Part shown: positions 33,912-43,798 of the stretch, piece after piece
Layout of the letters: each line of letters starts with the position of its first letter
Numbering within the stretch: position 1 is the first letter of the stretch
Assembly (NCBI GenBank): GCA_032821775.1
Contig: JAVLRN010000011.1
Span: 434,001-498,000, forward strand
Direction: 5' to 3'
Origin: Sanguinoderma infundibulare
Lineage: Eukaryota > Basidiomycota > Agaricomycetes > Polyporales > Polyporaceae
DNA: 64,000 nt
Made by a program: the position numbers and the translations under genes
Notes under the pieces: generated by a model
Databases searched by the model: none
What the model was told of the DNA's origin: nothing
What the model saw: only the letters and a program-made list of their open reading frames with translations

Positions 33912-36461
33912 TTACGCATCCGGTATCTTGACTCTCCCAGGAGCACAAGACGCTTCGTATTTGTCCTCGGTATAAGGACGGTACCTTCCCCCGAACAACT
34001 TCTCATCGCTGTCGGCCGGCAAGAGCTCAGCCATGGACGTGTAGGGTCGGAAAAGGGGAAAGAAAGGCACGCACGCGAAGGGAACGGTTATGCAGCCGCG
34101 GGAGTGGGTGAACGCGTCGAACGTCGTCTTTCCAAACCAAGTGCCGTCTGGTGAGCGCCAATGTCAGCGTCCTGTGCGCATGAGCTCATGCATGTCCACC
34201 CACATCCAGACTCGCCCTGGCCGCCAAAGGGCATCTCATGAACTGCGTGTTGGGGACGGGTTGAGTAGATGCTTCGCGGCTGGGGAGGGCTCAACACCCA
34301 CCGACAAGCTGCATGATCGTGTCATTCACGACCAGCTGTCCGCTCTGCGTCTGCTCCAGGACTATTCAAGGCCTAAGTCCTTCGCACTCTGATCGAGGGA
34401 GGTGGGCATCATCGACTCACATTTGTACTTCAGGCCATCCTGGTTCGTGAACAGATAGATCACCAGCGGGCTTGGTCTAGAACCAAACGTGGACGTCAAC
34501 ATCAAGAATTCTACCACAGAACCCATCACGAACGCACTTGGAGTTCAGGACCTGGATGGCTCCGTCAATGTCATCGACGACGACGATCGGGAGCAAGGGA
34601 CCGAAGATCTCCCTGTACACACACATCGCACAACGACAACAAACAGTGAGCATGGTTATCATCCCCTCCAGAGATAACACTCACTCTTCCAGCAAGACGT
34701 CCTCCACTGGCACGTCCGTCAGTACCGTCGGCGCGATGCTCTTGTCTTCGTGGATCTCGCCGCCGAGCACGACCCTCCCCTTTGTCCGCTTCAGGATGTC
34801 GACCAGCCGCGCGTGGTGCGCCGGGTGGATGATGTTGCTCAGCGGGATCTTGCCCCTCAGCGGATGGTCCCCGACCGCGTCCGGGAAGAACTCCGCGTTC
34901 GCCCGCCGCAAGCTCTCCACGAACGCGCCCACCTTCGCGCGAGGCACGACCGCATAATCCGGCGAGACGCATAGCTGCCCCGCGTTCTGCAGCTTCCCGT
35001 ACCATATCCGCCGCGCCACCAAATCCATCTCCGCTCCCTCCTCGATATCGCCCGCGACGACCGCGGGCGACTTCCCGCCGAGCTCGAGCGTGACGGGCGT
35101 GAGGTTCTTACCCGCGGCGGTCGCGACGATGCGGCCGACGCGGCTGTTGCCGGTGTAGAAGATGTGTGCCCAGCGGAGGGCGAGCGCGTGCGTCGTCTCG
35201 GGCACGCCGCCCTTGATGACGGCGTACGCGGCAGGGTCGAGGTACTGGGGGATGAGGCGCGCGAGGAGCTCGCAGAAGGTCGGGACGAGCTCAGACGGCT
35301 TGAGGACGGCGGGGCAGCCGGCGGCGATCGCGCCGATGAGCGGGTTCACCGTCAGCACGAGCGGGTAGTTCCATGGGCTGCGCGGGCAGAGGGTCAGCAA
35401 CTTGGTTGAGTCTGTGTGCTCGACGTGGACTCGTGACTGGCGTGGCGCATACAGAGTTTCGGACGACCGGTATCAGAAGGAATTCTGATTCTTTGCTCCA
35501 TTCAGACCAGGTGGCCTTGTCTCGTAACCAGACATTCTGGTCGAAGACCTCACAACCAACTCGCGTCTCCATCCTTTCGGGCGCTCTCGCGACACATGAA
35601 CTCACGTATCTTCTGCCTCTCGTACCGAGGATGCAGCTTGCACGAGTCGCGCCATAGATTGGTCGCGTTCGTCTCACTTCCCAGTCAAAAGCTCGGGCTC
35701 GAGGGCGATGACTTTCCGTGCACGACTTACATGTGCACGTCGTCACCTTGTCCCTGTGGCGTTTCGATCGAGACAGAAGGCAAACCTTACGCCGTGTACG
35801 GAGAGGTCAACTGGAGGGCCCGGGCTGCAAGCCGGCCTGCACGAAACGCGTTAGGAGAGAGAGAAGGGACGATCAGAAACTAGAAGCATGTTCCATTCTC
35901 ACCCGATGCAAAGAAAGTTTGCGCGTCGGGGAGAAGACGTTGGTCCACGAGAAGAACCGGCACAGTTCAGGGACAGAGCGCTCACTCACGAGATGATGAG
36001 CACGACGCCCTTGGGCTCCTTGTGCACCGTCGCTCCCCACGCACTGCGCCACGCTTCCTTGGTAGGACATGGGGCCGGCGCAGCCCACTCCTCGAGGTTC
36101 TCGACGGCGTTGAGAGTGGAGGTGACGAGATGGGCGACCTCGGCGACGGTCGTTTCTATGCGGGGCTTGTTGAGGTCCGCGAGGAGCGCGTCCTCGAAGG
36201 CGACGTGGTTGTCTTGGAGCATCCGCGCGAGCTGGAGGAGCTGGGCGCGGCGGTACGCCAGGGGGCGGGTTGTACGCGATCGGAACGTCTCGTTCAGCCT
36301 CGCGTAGGCCTGTCGATCGAGGAAGATGTGAGCACGACGGTGACGTCGACCCCGCCGCGACGGTTGCGTAGCCGACTGACCTCATCGATCTCTGTAGTCG
36401 TAGAGAACTTGAGCTCTAATTCCGAGATAGGTGTAACTTTGAGCGGGGCTTTCGAGGACAT
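33912..36461 (-). CDS. class-3-type aldehyde dehydrogenase
   Basis: NAD(P)+-dependent oxidation of fatty or aromatic aldehydes. Exon 1 encodes MSSKAPLKVTPISELELKF and splices to RQAYARLNETFRSRTTRPLA, then RRAQLLQLARMLQDNHVAFE and KEPKGVVLIIS. After an unusually long intron (about 610 nt, roughly 35985 to 35372) comes PWNYPLVLTVNPLIGAIAAG, SELVPTFCELLARLIPQYL, TGNSRVGRIV, LELGGKSPAVV with the general-base Glu, and NAGQLCVSPDY with the catalytic Cys. Later exons give LPIVVVDDIDGAIQVLNS, MPFGGQGESGCG, and the end GRYRPYTEDKYEASCAPGRV. All catalytic residues are present. A TATAAC element (about 36546-36552) lies some 85 bases upstream. Its 5' exon and promoter are duplicated at 61592-62299. Confidence 0.88.
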
Positions 36462-37071
36462 GGTGAGTGGGCGGGGGAAAGAGGTGATGTGGATGTGGGG
36501 GTCACTGGAAGGGCGTTGTTGGCATGGTGGGCGGCGACGGCTTAGGTTATAAGGAAGCCACCGCAGCGTCCTCGTGAGGATGACGTTGAGACAGTTACCG
36601 TCGAATAAGCACTGGTCAGACAGTTTCTCCCCGTCAGAAAACGGAAGCGTTCAACAAACCATTGTCAAGCGATCGGACGCCTCGGGAGGTCATGACCTCC
36701 CGACGCGTCCGATCGAGGTCACCGTCACCGATACATGAGAGCATGCCCTCCGCGGTCAGAAGCTTGCCTCAGCCAAGACTATCCACCTATCAGCGAATCT
36801 GGTGCAATTGGTCCAGGTGACTATGATACACTCGTCGACAAGTCATACTTACCGCGACCGGCAATGTCCGGGAGCTCTCTTAGTCCGACACTCGTTTGCA
36901 CCGCAGCTGTGCTCTTTTCGTGGCAGCCCTTGTCGTGCGGGTACGCGCGCTACACAACATCCTACGTCATTGTATCAAACACATCAAGATAGAACGAAAG
37001 AACGCACTGTTCAAGTGCGACGTTAGGCCTCCATACTCAGTACTCAATACTCAGCGCTCAGCACTTACTCC
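36462..37071. other. duplicated spacer with palindrome, no firm gene
   Basis: ALDH promoter, a 46-bp palindrome (36670-36715) and a shared 86-codon open frame (36735-36992, +) that is also open in the right-arm copy with two residue differences. Recent duplication explains the shared frame, so it is not called a gene. Confidence 0.5.
36670..36715. repeat. 46-bp palindrome, left-arm copy
   Basis: Self-complementary around a central TCATGA, with one mismatched pair (GACGCC versus GACGCG arm). The right-arm copy at 61899-61944 is a perfect palindrome. Confidence 0.9.
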
Positions 37072-38018
37072 TTAGGCCTTGGTCGCAGGCACCCGAGCCG
37101 TGATGCAATAGGCCTCCCAATCCAGCACGATCTCCCCATCTCCAAACCTGCGCTCCAGCTCCTCCAGCAGCGCCGGCCCCAAGCGCGGTTCCACCGCCGC
37201 CCTCTCCTCCGCCGTCCAGGCGTTCGCCATCACCAGGTTCGTGATCATCGTGAACACCTTCACGTACTCCTCCGCGCTCGCGTACCGCGTCTGGTTCGCA
37301 TGCAGGACCGTCTCCACGTCCTCGAAGCCCGCCTTGCGCATCTGCGCCTCAAAGTACGCAGGGGTCGTCCACTGCGCCTCGTCGCCCGGCGCGCGGCCCT
37401 TCAAGAACGCCTTGGAGAACTCGTTGAACGTGGGGAAGCGCGGCGCACCGGGTATGCCCTCGACGGCGGCGCGCGTGATGTCGAACCACCCGACGGACTT
37501 CCAGATCGTGAACGCGGCGAGGCCCGACGGGCGGAGGACGCGGCGGACCTCGGAAAGGGCCGCGTGGGGGTCGGGGATCCCGACGAGCGCAAAGTTGGTG
37601 ATGACGTGCGTGAAGTGGTCCGACGGTAAGCCCGTGTTCTGTTGCCCTCCGTCAGCACGCACGCGCAGGGGGGAGGAGCATGGAGCATGGGCAGGCTGGG
37701 GCATACCGTCGCGTCCACCACCTGCGCGGTGATGCCCTGCCATCCGTTCCTCTCCACGCGCGCCTTCACCGACTCCACCATCGACGGCGAGATGTCTCCG
37801 GCGACGACCGTGAGGCGGGCCTGTGCCGCGGGCGGGAGCACGTCGTACAGGTGGGCGAGGACGATGCCGGTGCCGGTGGCGTTGTCGAGGAGGACGACGT
37901 CCTCGCTGCCGTCTGCGCGATCGAGCCCGCATTGCACGAGGAGGTGGCGCCCGAAGGGGCCGGTCATGGCCTCGGCGGGGTTGTACTGGTCTGCGAACTC
38001 CTTGCTGTTCCAGTCCAT
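37072..38018 (-). CDS. SAM-dependent methyltransferase, left-arm copy
   Basis: Class I methyltransferase of 292 residues; exons 38018-37707 and 37638-37072 are joined in phase across a 68-nt intron. The start MDWNSKEFADQYNPAEAMTG leads to motif I VLLDNATGTGIVLAHLYD (glycine loop), then VVAGDISPSMVESVKAR with the acidic residue, and NTGLPSDHFTHVITNFAL, IPDPHAALSEVRRVLRPSGL, WKSVGWFDITRAAVEG. This is the architecture of Methyltransf_11/25 small-molecule enzymes of fungi; the substrate is unknown. A TATATATA box (38109-38116) lies about 90 bases upstream. Nearly identical to the copy at 58263-59209, both intact, so copy number two is recent. Confidence 0.88.
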
Positions 38019-38591
38019 GGCGGGTTCAGCAAGGCTTGGCAGCGGATTGCGAGTGGTGTGTTCCGGATGAAGGGAGGGTTTCGAGGTGCACCGATTGGAT
38101 TGTCGGTGTATATATACGTCTGCGTATGTGTAGTACCGCGATGGACGTGCGGATGGGAACATGTACATGACATTGATCGAACTCAACGGAACGCACCCCA
38201 CTGATGAGTAATGCCACAGGGGCGAATACTGAGCAATCGTGAGCAATGTGACCGCGGAGGTACCTTTGCTGTGTCCTGTACTTGATCGAACTGATCCGAA
38301 GGCTTCGGCTCCAAGTACGCTACTGACGTGTTCCATAAGCCGAGCCTCCCTTCCAACAATACACGTCGATATGATTGGACTATTCTAACTGCCGAATCTT
38401 AGCCACCAAACTACTTTCCCAGAAGTCGGGGCTGGGCTTTCCTACGGAGCATTGAATTTCATTCGTACTCGCACGAAATGGCAACAGGCGTGGACCAGGT
38501 CGCTCATCTATACAAACCGTACGTACTCTACGTATAAGCGCATCGCGTCTACTTGGCCCGCGACCATGATGTGTAGTAAATGTCCCGTCCA
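38019..38591. promoter_or_regulatory. methyltransferase promoter, left arm
   Basis: Upstream region with a TATA box at 38109-38116, repeated with minor changes in the right arm (TATATAT at 58162-58169). No other gene seen. Confidence 0.45.
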
Positions 38592-38599
38592 CGACTGCG

Positions 38600-38961
38600 T
38601 CACGCATCCCTCCTGCCCTCTGACTCCCCAACGTCCAATTCGACAGACAGCGCGACAGGCGAGCCCCCGACCAGCGCCCCTTCATCCACCTTCCACCCCG
38701 TCGCCTTCGCGGCGTCCACGAACCCAGGGAACGCGCGCGACACGCTCTCCAGCGCCGCGCGTACCGCCCCGAGCCGCGACTCGCTCTCCGACGGCGTCTT
38801 CCCGCCGCACATCCACGCCGCCTCGTGCGCGTGCGCCCACGCCTTGAGGTGGTCGCGCGTGATGTGGCCCTCCTTGAAGCCGACGAGGACGTGCAGGGGC
38901 GCGGACGGCGCCGAGGCGATCGAGAGCACGTACTTTTCGTGCGCGAAGAGTTCGAGGACGG
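38600..38961 (-). pseudogene. 3' fragment of RUS (DUF647) gene
   Basis: Encodes about the last 120 residues of the RUS protein whose full copy is at 55720-57678: LELFAHEKYVLSIASAPSAP, then HVLVGFKEGHITRDHLKAWA, ending GESEGRRDA. The homology stops at 38961 in the middle of an exon, and nothing upstream continues the protein, so it is a truncation made by the inverted duplication. Confidence 0.85.
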
Positions 38962-39212
38962 GACATTTCAACTAACCGTTTCACTTGCATCCCTGCCGCG
39001 CACGAGTATTGTTTTCCTGGAAGAGAAGTAACTGGAACTTAGCAGAAGAACGGCCCGGGTTCAACCTTAAACTTGAACTTAAGTACATTGGCGGTGTGCT
39101 CGTGACGAGTGGTGTCACGACAGAAGCGCCGGCTTACTTGCCTCTCACGTCGGAAGGCGGAACCTCTGTCTTGTACGAAACGCATCTCGCCCCAGACACG
39201 CTGTAGTTGGAT

Positions 39213-39332
39213 ATGAGTCAGCCTATGCACATCGATTCCGTCAGCCACTGGAATACCACGCTCCGGGGAGCCAAGGAGAAAACCCGACCGATTATTGTGG
39301 ACTTCTTCGCAACATGGTGCGGTCCGTGCAAA
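39213..39332 (+). pseudogene. first exon of a thioredoxin (truncated)
   Basis: The 40-residue frame MSQPMHIDSVSHWNTTLRGA ends in VDFFATWCGPCK, the thioredoxin active site, followed at once by a GTGAGT donor. The expected next exon (the rest of the thioredoxin fold) is not found downstream; instead the sequence runs into a hairpin and the DUF255 fragment. Likely a broken gene rather than a functional protein. Confidence 0.65.
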
Positions 39333-39412
39333 GTGAGTATCCAACTCCTGGAATGAATCTGAGTGGCTGACAAGGACTGAGCAGCTTCAGTCACTCGGAA
39401 GCATCCCACCAC

Positions 39413-39447
39413 GGTGCTCATCCAACCGCCTAGGTTGGATGAGTACC
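39413..39447. repeat. hairpin at fragment junction
   Basis: Arms 39413-39427 and 39433-39447 pair at 14 of 15 positions around a 5-base loop (GCCTA). It sits between the thioredoxin exon and the DUF255 fragment. Confidence 0.75.
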
Positions 39448-39478
39448 ACTAGGGATGTATCCGTATGACTGAATACCT

Positions 39479-40139
39479 ACGGATACTTTGCTTCCGCACC
39501 TGACGACCACATCCTCGTCCGGATGAAGGACGCGCAGGTGAGTCTCAGAGTCCGTGTTGTCCATTTGCTTTCAGGCTCATAGTGCGGGATAGGACGGTGT
39601 GGAGCCCAGCGCGGTCTCCGTCACACTGTCGAACCTGCAGCGCCTTTCCCACTTTGCGGAGGACAACTACACGGCGTTCGATGACAAAGCGAAGAGCATC
39701 CTGGCGTCCAACGGGCAGTTGTTGAAGCAGGCGCCGCACGCACTCGCCACTATGGTCAGCGCTGCGCTTGTGACGGAGAAGGGCTGCATACAGGTGCGCT
39801 GGCCGACACTTTCTGCTATCAGTGGAGTCGTGCTGAGACTGCATCGTCGATTACCACTAGGCCATTTTCCAGGGGAGCTCGCAGGACTCGCCACTGCTCA
39901 GGCCGATCCGGGCGGCGTTCATCCCGAACCGCGTGCTCCTGCACTTTGATCCGACGAACCCGCCGTTTGGGATCGCGAACGTGAACGGGAGTGTGCGGAG
40001 CCTGGTGGAGGAGCTGGAGAACAGTGACGGGGACGTGGTGGAGGAGAACGTGAGGATGTGCGAGGGCTTTGCGTGCGGGATGCCGATCGAGAGCGTGGAG
40101 GAGCTTAAGAGGAGGCTGCCGCTGTCGGAAGGTGCGTAG
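39479..40139 (+). pseudogene. 3' fragment of DUF255/SPATA20-like gene
   Basis: Three exons give GYFASAPDDHILVRMKDAQ, then DGVEPSAVSVTLSNLQRLSH, LLKQAPHALATMVSAAL, and RVLLHFDPTNPPFGIAN to the end EGFACGMPIESVEELKRRL. These are the C-terminal parts of the thioredoxin-fold DUF255 (SSP411/SPATA20) proteins, normally about 700 residues. The N-terminal thioredoxin-like domain and most of the six-hairpin glycosidase-like domain are absent. It is 5'-truncated near 39479; splice sites and reading frame in the remaining part are intact, so truncation is fairly recent. Confidence 0.7.
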
Positions 40140-40253
40140 CGGTGAGGATGGTAAGAGTAAGGGCAATGTCGCAGTTTACAAGCGGTGTACGAGTATGACG
40201 TTGCAATGCTAAGCGTTGACATGTTTCTCCAGTTTCTTTGAAGTCAGCATCAA

Positions 40254-42442
40254 CTATCTACCGCAGAAGGCGCGCTCTACTATTCTGTACACAGGATAGC
40301 AGATAGCAGCAACTGCGAACCCGACGATGATCCCGATATCTCCCGTGCCTGCCTTTGCAATCGGCCCTTCGTACCACGCCTGCGACATGCAGGGTATGAC
40401 GATCCCGGCGGCACAGAGAAAGGCGAAGACGGCGGCGAATCCTGGCGGGAGCTTCGTCGGGTTGGACCACTGCGAGAGGTCGTACCGCTCCCAGTCCTTC
40501 TTGCGGAAGACGACGTGCTCGACGATGATGATCGCACCGAAGAGGGCTGTCCAATAGCCGACGATGCTGATGATGTCGACCCAGGTCGCGTAGAAGTCCT
40601 TTGCGGCCACGATTGCGATGGGTAACCCTCTAAAGAACGAGTTGAGTGATTGTATCTACACGGGCTCACAGGGAGAATTACTCACATGGCCACGGCGATG
40701 ACGGCGTAGACATAGCGCGGGACGCGTATGAGCGACGGGTGGATCGTCATGAAGCTCGACGCGAGGGTGTATATGGTCGGGACGCAGGAGCTGGGCACGA
40801 AGAGCGCGATGATCACCATCAGGAACTGGCCGAAGCCGCCCGCGGGGGACAGGATGGCTTGGACGAGGCCGCCGACGCTGTTGCCGTTGTCGAAACCGGC
40901 GTTCCATGCGGGTATGGCGGGCGCCGCGGCGGCGAACGCAGCGCCGAGCATGTTTGAGATAAGCTAGTGAATGGTGCCGTGCGTTAGCCTGAGCGCGGGT
41001 CTTTTGACTGGGGGGCCTGTGGCACGTGAAGCTTACGCTACCGATAAGGAACCCGAAATAGCTGCACAGGAACACCCGCGTGCTATCAACGCCCAGTGAG
41101 CGTCATGCAGGTGGAGAGGCAATTGGCGGGGCAAACCTAGATGCCTTGTCAGTGTGGTACACGCCGTAGTCGGGAGTGTTCACGTCCCAACTGAGGACGC
41201 TTGATGCGACTGTCGTCCCGAACGTCATGATGGACGTCGCCGATGCTGGCTGGCTGGGAGGAACGTGGCTCCCGAGATGCTTGCCTCCCGTGGCGAGCAT
41301 AGCGATATAGACAATGATGCACGGGATCCATGCCACGGATTCATACCTGGACATCATGATCGGAATAGGTTCATATGCCAGAAAGCATTAATATTCAGTT
41401 AGCAGGACGGCTAGCCTTCGCCCACCAGTGGATGACACGGTATCCGAAAAATGTGACCTGGTGCCAGACGTGAGCGGGGGTGGGGAAATGTTGGTCTCGC
41501 ATTATGATACTACGCCATTGTAACCCCGCGCACCGCGCACGCCAAAGATCTACGGTCACTGGCGGGGTGCGAGGTGATAACGGCGGGGTACGAGACCTGA
41601 GAAATGTTCGGTGATAGGGGGGCCAACTTACCGCCAGGGATATAAGACCGATGATGACGATTCCCAGTGTGTCGTCTAGGTGAGATGAGATGCTTGAAAG
41701 GGTCTGTCCGCCGATCATGCAGTTCAGGACGAGGAAGCCGAGCTGGGAGAACACGTTGAGGATACTAGGGACTAGAAATCCGTAATATCTGAGAAATCAT
41801 TCAGGGTCTGATTCCAGACAGAAGGGATGGCCACCTACCCCCAGGAGTATCGAGCCAGTATCATGGAGCGCATGCCCAACTTGGGGCCGAAGACGGCACT
41901 GGCTGGAGGGGTTACCGTACGTCTACATTATTTGCCTTGTGCGCTTACAGGTACGCTGGGATAGCAGATGATCTACACCGCATGGTCAACTCTCTGATAA
42001 CGGATAGGAAACCCGGGACGTACATGACATCCGCGACGAGTATTGTCACAAGGCTGTCTCGCAATCCAAGACCAAAAAATGCAGGACCGGAACTACCGGT
42101 ACCGAAGCTGGCCATTTTGGAATTCAGTAAGGCTCAACTGCACATGAAGAGTGGCACGTACGACACAATATTTATGCATGCGGAAAACCACACCAAGAAC
42201 ATCTGGTACATCTTGGTCTCCTTCCTATCCTCCGGAAGAATGGGATCGATCCTACAGCCCCATCCGCTATCAGCAACCCGCGAACATCACATTCATAACG
42301 GAAGGACTAACCCACGCGTCTCGACTCCCCAATGGGCGATGGAGTCGCTTATCTCGGTGAGCCATGTCGGCACGTTAGTTGTGACAGGTTCGTCGATGAG
42401 GTCTTTAGTGGGTGTATTCCCGTCCTCGAGCGAAGACCCCAT
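40254..42442 (-). CDS. purine/cytosine permease (NCS1, FCY2-like), copy 2
   Basis: Same gene structure as copy 1 (739-2892). The start MGSSLEDGNTPTKDLIDEPV is conserved upstream of VTTNVPTWLTEI; later exons give FSQLGFLVLNCMIGGQTLSS, SHLDDTLGIVIIGLISL, YESVAWIPCIIVYIAMLATG, SWDVNTPDYGVYHTDKASRF, FVPSSCVPTIYTLASSF and C-terminal VEHVVFRKKDWERYDLSQW, ending YRIVERAFCGR. About 90% similar to copy 1 in protein. No frame break was seen in the exons I joined. The small inverted repeat in the equivalent intron is decayed here. Substrate unassigned. Confidence 0.85.
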
Positions 42443-43090
42443 ACCGGCTGTGGGGAGGGAGATGGGGCGAAAGGAAGGAGTTGGTTCGAAAACCCTTTAA
42501 GTCCGAGCCTGTGAGCAAGTTTTCTTGAACAGATGAACGCTCACGGACCACACCGGACACCGCAGCAAGCGCAAAAGGGACCGAGTGTCGAAGAAGAGTA
42601 GACTCTACGTACGTTTTTCCCAGCCTAGAGCCAGCCGATGACATTCGTATTCGAGATTAACCTCTTCTGGCTGTCAGCAGACATCAGGATTCGGCGGTAT
42701 ACCTGTCAACACTCATTCTCGAACGGAGCGGGATTGAATTAGGTGACAGGCTGGCGTCAGAACGATGCGACATATTATATACAGAGGAGCGCGCAACGGC
42801 TATGCAAGAGACACTGACAACATCGTCAGTCCACAGATGTGAAGACGCCCTGAAAAGCGTGTCAGCGGCTGTCAGCCTGGTACAAACCAAGGACGTACGA
42901 CGTCGTTGTCCCAATCGAACCAGCACTGCGGCTTCAGCGACTTGTGGTCATCGGTCTCGTTCAGCGCGGCCTCGAGAGTATTGAGAATTCTATCGTAGTC
43001 ATGATAAGCCTTGAACCGTTCTTCGAAGTTGTAGTTCGACAGCACACAGTACGAGCGAAATAGTCGAGATTCTCGACTATTTCGCTCGTA
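42443..43090. other. promoter of permease copy 2 and 3' flank of unknown gene
   Basis: Parallels 2893-3700 of copy 1. A degenerate downstream part of the unknown gene can be recognised on the minus strand (NFEERFKAYHDYDRILNTLE, then LNETDDHKSLKPQCWFDWDN), beyond the stop created next to the palindrome. Confidence 0.5.
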
Positions 43091-43092
43091 CT
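43048..43092. repeat. perfect 22-bp inverted repeat (45-bp palindrome)
   Basis: AGTACGAGCGAAATAGTCGAGA (43048-43069) is followed by one base and its exact reverse complement (43071-43092). Copy 1 lacks it and has about 150 bases of different coding sequence at that place. Confidence 0.95.
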
Positions 43093-43498
43093 ACGTGCTT
43101 GCCAACTTCGCATCGGTGAGATCCGCCAAGTCGACCTCGGAAACCCCACCAAACGACTCTCTGTCCTGAGGTTCAAGCTTCATGGTAAGATGATGGCGGC
43201 GAGCATACTCGAGGACGTATCGTCGAGTACAGGGGAAGCCATAGGAATAGCGCGGAGGCTTCCAGCCAGGATGTGCGATGAGGCTGTCGTCAAGGACATC
43301 CATGGGCGGACGGTTGGCCATGAGCCTCTTCCATTTCTATCAATGCAAGTTAGGGATTCACGAACAAATACAACGAGAGAGATAGGCACTTACGGCCTCT
43401 TGCGCCGCCACTGCAGCGTCCGTGTACATGTCAGGATCTTCGGGGTCCCGCTCATCAAGATATTGACCATTCTCCCACAGACGATCATGAGTCGCCAT
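43091..43498 (-). CDS. unknown small protein, copy 2 (probably truncated)
   Basis: Exon 1 (from 43498) gives MATHDRLWENGQYLDERDPE, DPDMYTDAAVAAQEA; a short intron leads to KWKRLMANRPPMDVLDD, HPGWKPPRYSYGFPCTRRYV and LEYARRHHLTMKLEPQDRES, ending ADLTDAKLAST at a stop overlapping the edge of the palindrome. In copy 1 the frame continues past this point, so copy 2 has lost its C-terminal part (still visible downstream). Rich in Asp/Glu at the N-terminus and Trp/Tyr/Pro in the middle. No family recognised. Each copy is damaged in a different place. Confidence 0.5.
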
Positions 43499-43798
43499 TT
43501 CAGAGCGCGAGTGGGCGCGTCGTAGGTGGAGTGGCGAGGGTGCAGGAACTTAGGATCGTTGAGATGGTGGTTGTGTTCAGTGTCCAACTGGTGGGGCGCC
43601 TTGGGAGAAACTGACAGGAATCAGCAAAAATGAAGGAGGTGGGAGAGCTTAGGAAAGCCAGCCTGTCTGGACTGGATGGTGGTTGTGATGACGGACTCCC
43701 CGGATTTGGGGCCAACTTTGTCAAGCGCCCTTGATGTTGCTGACTAAGCATGTCCTAATCCGGACTTACGCCTACGACCCAGCCTGCCAGCTGTAACC

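Larger units (their letters stand above)
36312..38961 (-). repeat. left arm of inverted segmental duplication
   Basis: This 2.65-kb block is repeated in opposite orientation at 57317-62299. It contains the 5' end of ALDH, its promoter, a spacer, the whole methyltransferase and the last part of a RUS gene. Sequence matches right up to TCCTCGATCGAC at 36312 and GTCCTCGAAC at about 38961, then stops abruptly on both sides. Confidence 0.9.

Noticed and set aside
36735..36992. 86-codon frame kept in both arms of the inverted duplication
   Set aside because: Only two residue changes, but the arms are nearly identical at the DNA level, so conservation says nothing about coding.
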